Shown one piece after another: positions 5,540 to 7,028 of a stretch of DNA of 7,028 nucleotides. Each line of letters opens with the position of its first letter. Position 1 is the first letter of the stretch. The position numbers were made by a program, and so were the translations under genes. The stretch comes from Pseudoselenomonas ruminantium (GTDB taxonomy: Bacteria; Bacillota; Negativicutes; Selenomonadales; Selenomonadaceae): NCBI GenBank assembly GCA_002373045.1, contig DFHU01000006.1:1-7028 (forward strand). Direction: 5' to 3'. Under the pieces are notes generated by a model, which worked only from the letters and a program-made list of their open reading frames with translations, was not told the origin of the DNA and searched no databases.

Positions 5540-5561
5540 GTCTTAGCATATTGATGTAAAT

Positions 5562-6425
5562 TTACTTCTGACTATCACGGATTATCTTCTGGAATTCCTC
5601 CCAGCTCACTCTATCCAGCATATTGCGGAAGCGTTCGCCCTTATGGGCATGCTGTTCAAAGTAATCCAGCGCCGCATCGAGGGCTTTGCGCAGTTTATCC
5701 TCGCCGTAAATCAGCGGCACAATCTTCTTGCCGATGGCAATGCGGTTGCCGTAAAGCCCGCCAAAGGACACGACAAAGCCGGTCTTTTTCGCGAAAGCCT
5801 CGAACTTGCATCCCTTTACGCATTTGCCACAGAAATAGCATTTTTTCCTGTCCCAAAGGATTTTGCCTTTTTCCTTGTCCAAAGTCAGTGCGCCCCGCGG
5901 ACAGATTTTTACGCAGGCGCCGCAGAGTTTGCACTTATCCTTCTGCCACAAGGGTTTTACACCGCCCTTGATGCCGATATCGTTTTCCTCGGTTTTCAGG
6001 CAGTTGTTGTGACAGCCCGTAAAGCCCACCTTGAATTTATGCGGCAGCATTTTGCCTGCATAACGCTCCGCAAATTCCTCCGCCAGCCTTGCGGTATCGA
6101 TAAGCCCCGAACGGCAGATGGCATTGCCCTGACAGGCGGTAATCGTGCGCACCTGCGCACCGCAAAAGCCCGTGGCCAGGCCGCCCGCTGCCAAAGCCTT
6201 TTTGACTTCCTCGATATCCTGCTCTTTGATAAAGGGAATCTCAATGCCCTGACGGGAAGTCAGATGCACATAGCCTTCGCCAAATTTTTCCACCACTTCC
6301 TGCACGGTCTGCAGCTGGGCAGCGGTAAACCTGCCCCCCACGCTCTTTAGGCGCATGGAAAAACAGCCGGGCTGTTTCTGCTGCATAAAACCGTGGGCTT
6401 TGAGCTCCTTGTAATCATATGCCAT
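5562..6425 (-). CDS. AsrC-like siroheme/[4Fe-4S] sulfite (or nitrite) reductase protein with ferredoxin domain
   Basis: The 287-residue product has the layout of anaerobic sulfite reductase subunit C and small Dsr-like proteins. A nitrite/sulfite reductase ferredoxin-like half-domain lies at about 10-75. The complete siroheme-[4Fe-4S] ligand set follows: C98-x5-C104 in ACQGNAIC and C138-x3-C142 in GCHNNC. An inserted two-cluster ferredoxin domain (C165, C168, C171, C175 and C196, C199, C202, C206) comes next, then a C-terminal return to the reductase fold. The likely reaction is six-electron reduction of sulfite to sulfide, or of nitrite to ammonia, in the cytoplasm. Salmonella AsrC is about 50 residues longer and works with AsrA and AsrB, which are not beside this gene here. 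Electrons must therefore come from elsewhere. The start has only a poor AGAG ribosome binding site and no convincing promoter. The upstream sequence is the end of an insertion element. Confidence 0.88.
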   Translation of the reverse strand: MAYDYKELKAHGFMQQKQPGCFSMRLKSVGGRFTAAQLQTVQEVVEKFGEGYVHLTSRQGIEIPFIKEQDIEEVKKALAAGGLATGFCGAQVRTITACQGNAICRSGLIDTARLAEEFAERYAGKMLPHKFKVGFTGCHNNCLKTEENDIGIKGGVKPLWQKDKCKLCGACVKICPRGALTLDKEKGKILWDRKKCYFCGKCVKGCKFEAFAKKTGFVVSFGGLYGNRIAIGKKIVPLIYGEDKLRKALDAALDYFEQHAHKGERFRNMLDRVSWEEFQKIIRDSQK

Positions 6426-6449
6426 AGTATCAGCTCTGCTACTAAAAAC

Positions 6450-6700
6450 ATAGACAAAAGTGTATATGTCTTAGAAATATTCCTTGTTCATCGTATCCGT
6501 CCTCGCCGACCCGAAGGACAGGCTACTGACGTTGGTATGATACTCCGAAGGCGTTGACATCACACTCCTTGCTACGCAAGGAGGCAAGTCTGTTCCCGAC
6601 TAGCCATCGGTACACATATCGGAACTTATGTTGTTAAGCTACCCGATATTCTTTAGCATCTCGCAAATTAAGCGAAGCATTGTAATCTCTATCCGCCGTA
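6450..6700 (-). ncRNA. predicted omega RNA (reRNA) of TnpB
   Basis: TnpB elements encode a guide RNA that overlaps the tnpB 3' end and runs to the right end of the element, and this interval is at that place. Structure seen on the minus strand includes a perfect CTCCTTGC/GCAAGGAG hairpin with a 3-nt loop (6583-6565), GTCCT/AGGAC arms (6519-6515 with 6503-6499) and a GTATCATAC palindrome (6543-6535). The region is 45-50% GC and holds no ORF, unlike ordinary spacer. Both limits are approximate. The guide portion would begin at the element's right end, in or next to the leader of the siroheme protein gene. Confidence 0.5.
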
Positions 6701-7028
6701 TAACCACATTCAGGGCAAACATATACTCTGTCTTTAAGTTTTAGACCTTTGTGTATATGTCCACAAGAATGACAGGTTTTAGAACTTGGATAGAATCTAT
6801 CAACTTCTCGAAATTCAATACCTATTATTTCTGCCTTGCGTTTTAGTTTTGCTAACAGGTGGTTGAATCTCTGCGCCGCTACAGCTTTTGCCAGATGTCG
6901 ATTCTTCATCATGCCTTTAACATTCAAATCTTCCACAGTAATGAAGCGTGGTTTTTGCTTTACTATTTCGTGAACCGTTTTGTTTTCATAATCCTCTCGG
7001 ATTCTTGTTATACGCTGATGAAGTATCT
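6634..7028 (-). CDS. tnpB: RNA-guided endonuclease TnpB, C-terminal part (gene continues past the window)
   Basis: About 131 residues are visible, ending at a TAA. The frame stays open to the window edge (ILHQRITRIRE at the start), so the gene is cut by the window rather than broken. A GTG near 6936 is internal, within ITVEDLNVKG. Features are the RuvC-like glutamate in VEDLNVKGMMKN, the four-cysteine zinc ribbon (CHSCG and CPECG, separated by HIHKGLKLKDRVYV) and the final RuvC-like aspartate in TADRDYNASLNL. All catalytic residues that fall in this part are intact, so it is probably an active, omega-RNA-guided nuclease that favours retention of the element. The first catalytic aspartate and the DNA-recognition domain lie outside. 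It is read towards the siroheme protein gene on the same strand. Confidence 0.93.
   Translation of the reverse strand, partial: ILHQRITRIREDYENKTVHEIVKQKPRFITVEDLNVKGMMKNRHLAKAVAAQRFNHLLAKLKRKAEIIGIEFREVDRFYPSSKTCHSCGHIHKGLKLKDRVYVCPECGYTADRDYNASLNLRDAKEYRVA

Larger units (their letters stand above)
6440..7028 (-). mobile_element. IS200/IS605-group (IS1341-type) element, right-hand part
   Basis: The element is identified by the TnpB C-terminus, the structured region after its stop codon, and an abrupt change to the siroheme protein gene. The left part lies outside the window, so it is not known whether a TnpA transposase is present. These elements have no terminal inverted repeats; their ends are marked by subterminal hairpins. 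A possible one is AGACA (6452-6456) with TGTCT (6467-6471), but the exact right end is not determined. Confidence 0.7.

Noticed and set aside
6565..6583. Perfect hairpin CTCCTTGC/GCAAGGAG as an intrinsic terminator of tnpB
   Set aside because: No U-tract follows on the minus strand; it fits better as part of the omega RNA fold.
6634..7028. TnpB-derived dead repressor (TldR-type), suggested by a flagellin gene nearby
   Set aside because: The RuvC-like Glu (VEDLNVKG) and final Asp (ADRDYNASLNL) are intact, as is the zinc ribbon, and another gene lies between it and the flagellin. An ordinary nuclease is more likely; the first catalytic Asp is outside the window.

Overview
The window looks like chromosomal DNA of a motile, anaerobic, low-to-mid GC Firmicute. 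A selenomonad-type Negativicute (Selenomonas, Anaerovibrio or a relative) fits best, judging from the flagellin termini, the AsrC-like siroheme protein and the rRNA leader. This placement is an inference; no complete marker gene is present.

Layout: (a) 1-396 is the upstream region of an rRNA operon read on the minus strand. It has two consensus promoters, a boxA-like antitermination site, and what appear to be the first ten or so bases of 16S rRNA at the window edge. (b) 422-875 (+) is a strong promoter and an Rrf2-family regulator. A perfect 16-bp hairpin (877-920) separates it from the convergent operon that follows. (c) 3343 down to 932 (-) is a sulfur-assimilation operon, metY then cysK. 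It is driven by a near-consensus promoter with a palindrome at the predicted start site and a terminator-like hairpin in the leader. (d) 3381-3478 and 5461-5539 are two GC-rich, strongly folded elements of one family. They point in opposite directions and flank the flagellin gene. (e) 5413 down to 3523 (-) is a flagellin transcription unit: a sigma-28-like promoter, a 22-codon upstream ORF whose stop overlaps the flagellin start, and a 579-aa flagellin with a repetitive beta-solenoid-like insert of about 300 aa. (f) 6425 down to 5562 (-) is a compact AsrC-type siroheme/[4Fe-4S] protein with two ferredoxin clusters. (g) About 6440-7028 (-) is the right-hand part of an IS200/IS605-group element: the C-terminus of TnpB and a structured 3' region expected to encode its omega RNA.

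How the genes relate: CysK and MetY both fix sulfide, into cysteine and homocysteine respectively. The AsrC-like protein could supply sulfide by reducing sulfite. The Rrf2 regulator beside the operon is a plausible CymR-like sulfur repressor, but no operator shared with its own promoter is evident. The flagellin stands alone, with no other flagellar genes in view.

The most unusual signals are the paired structured elements with compensatory base changes, the overlapping small ORF that may control flagellin translation, the solenoid-bearing flagellin, and the TnpB/omega-RNA end abutting the siroheme protein gene.
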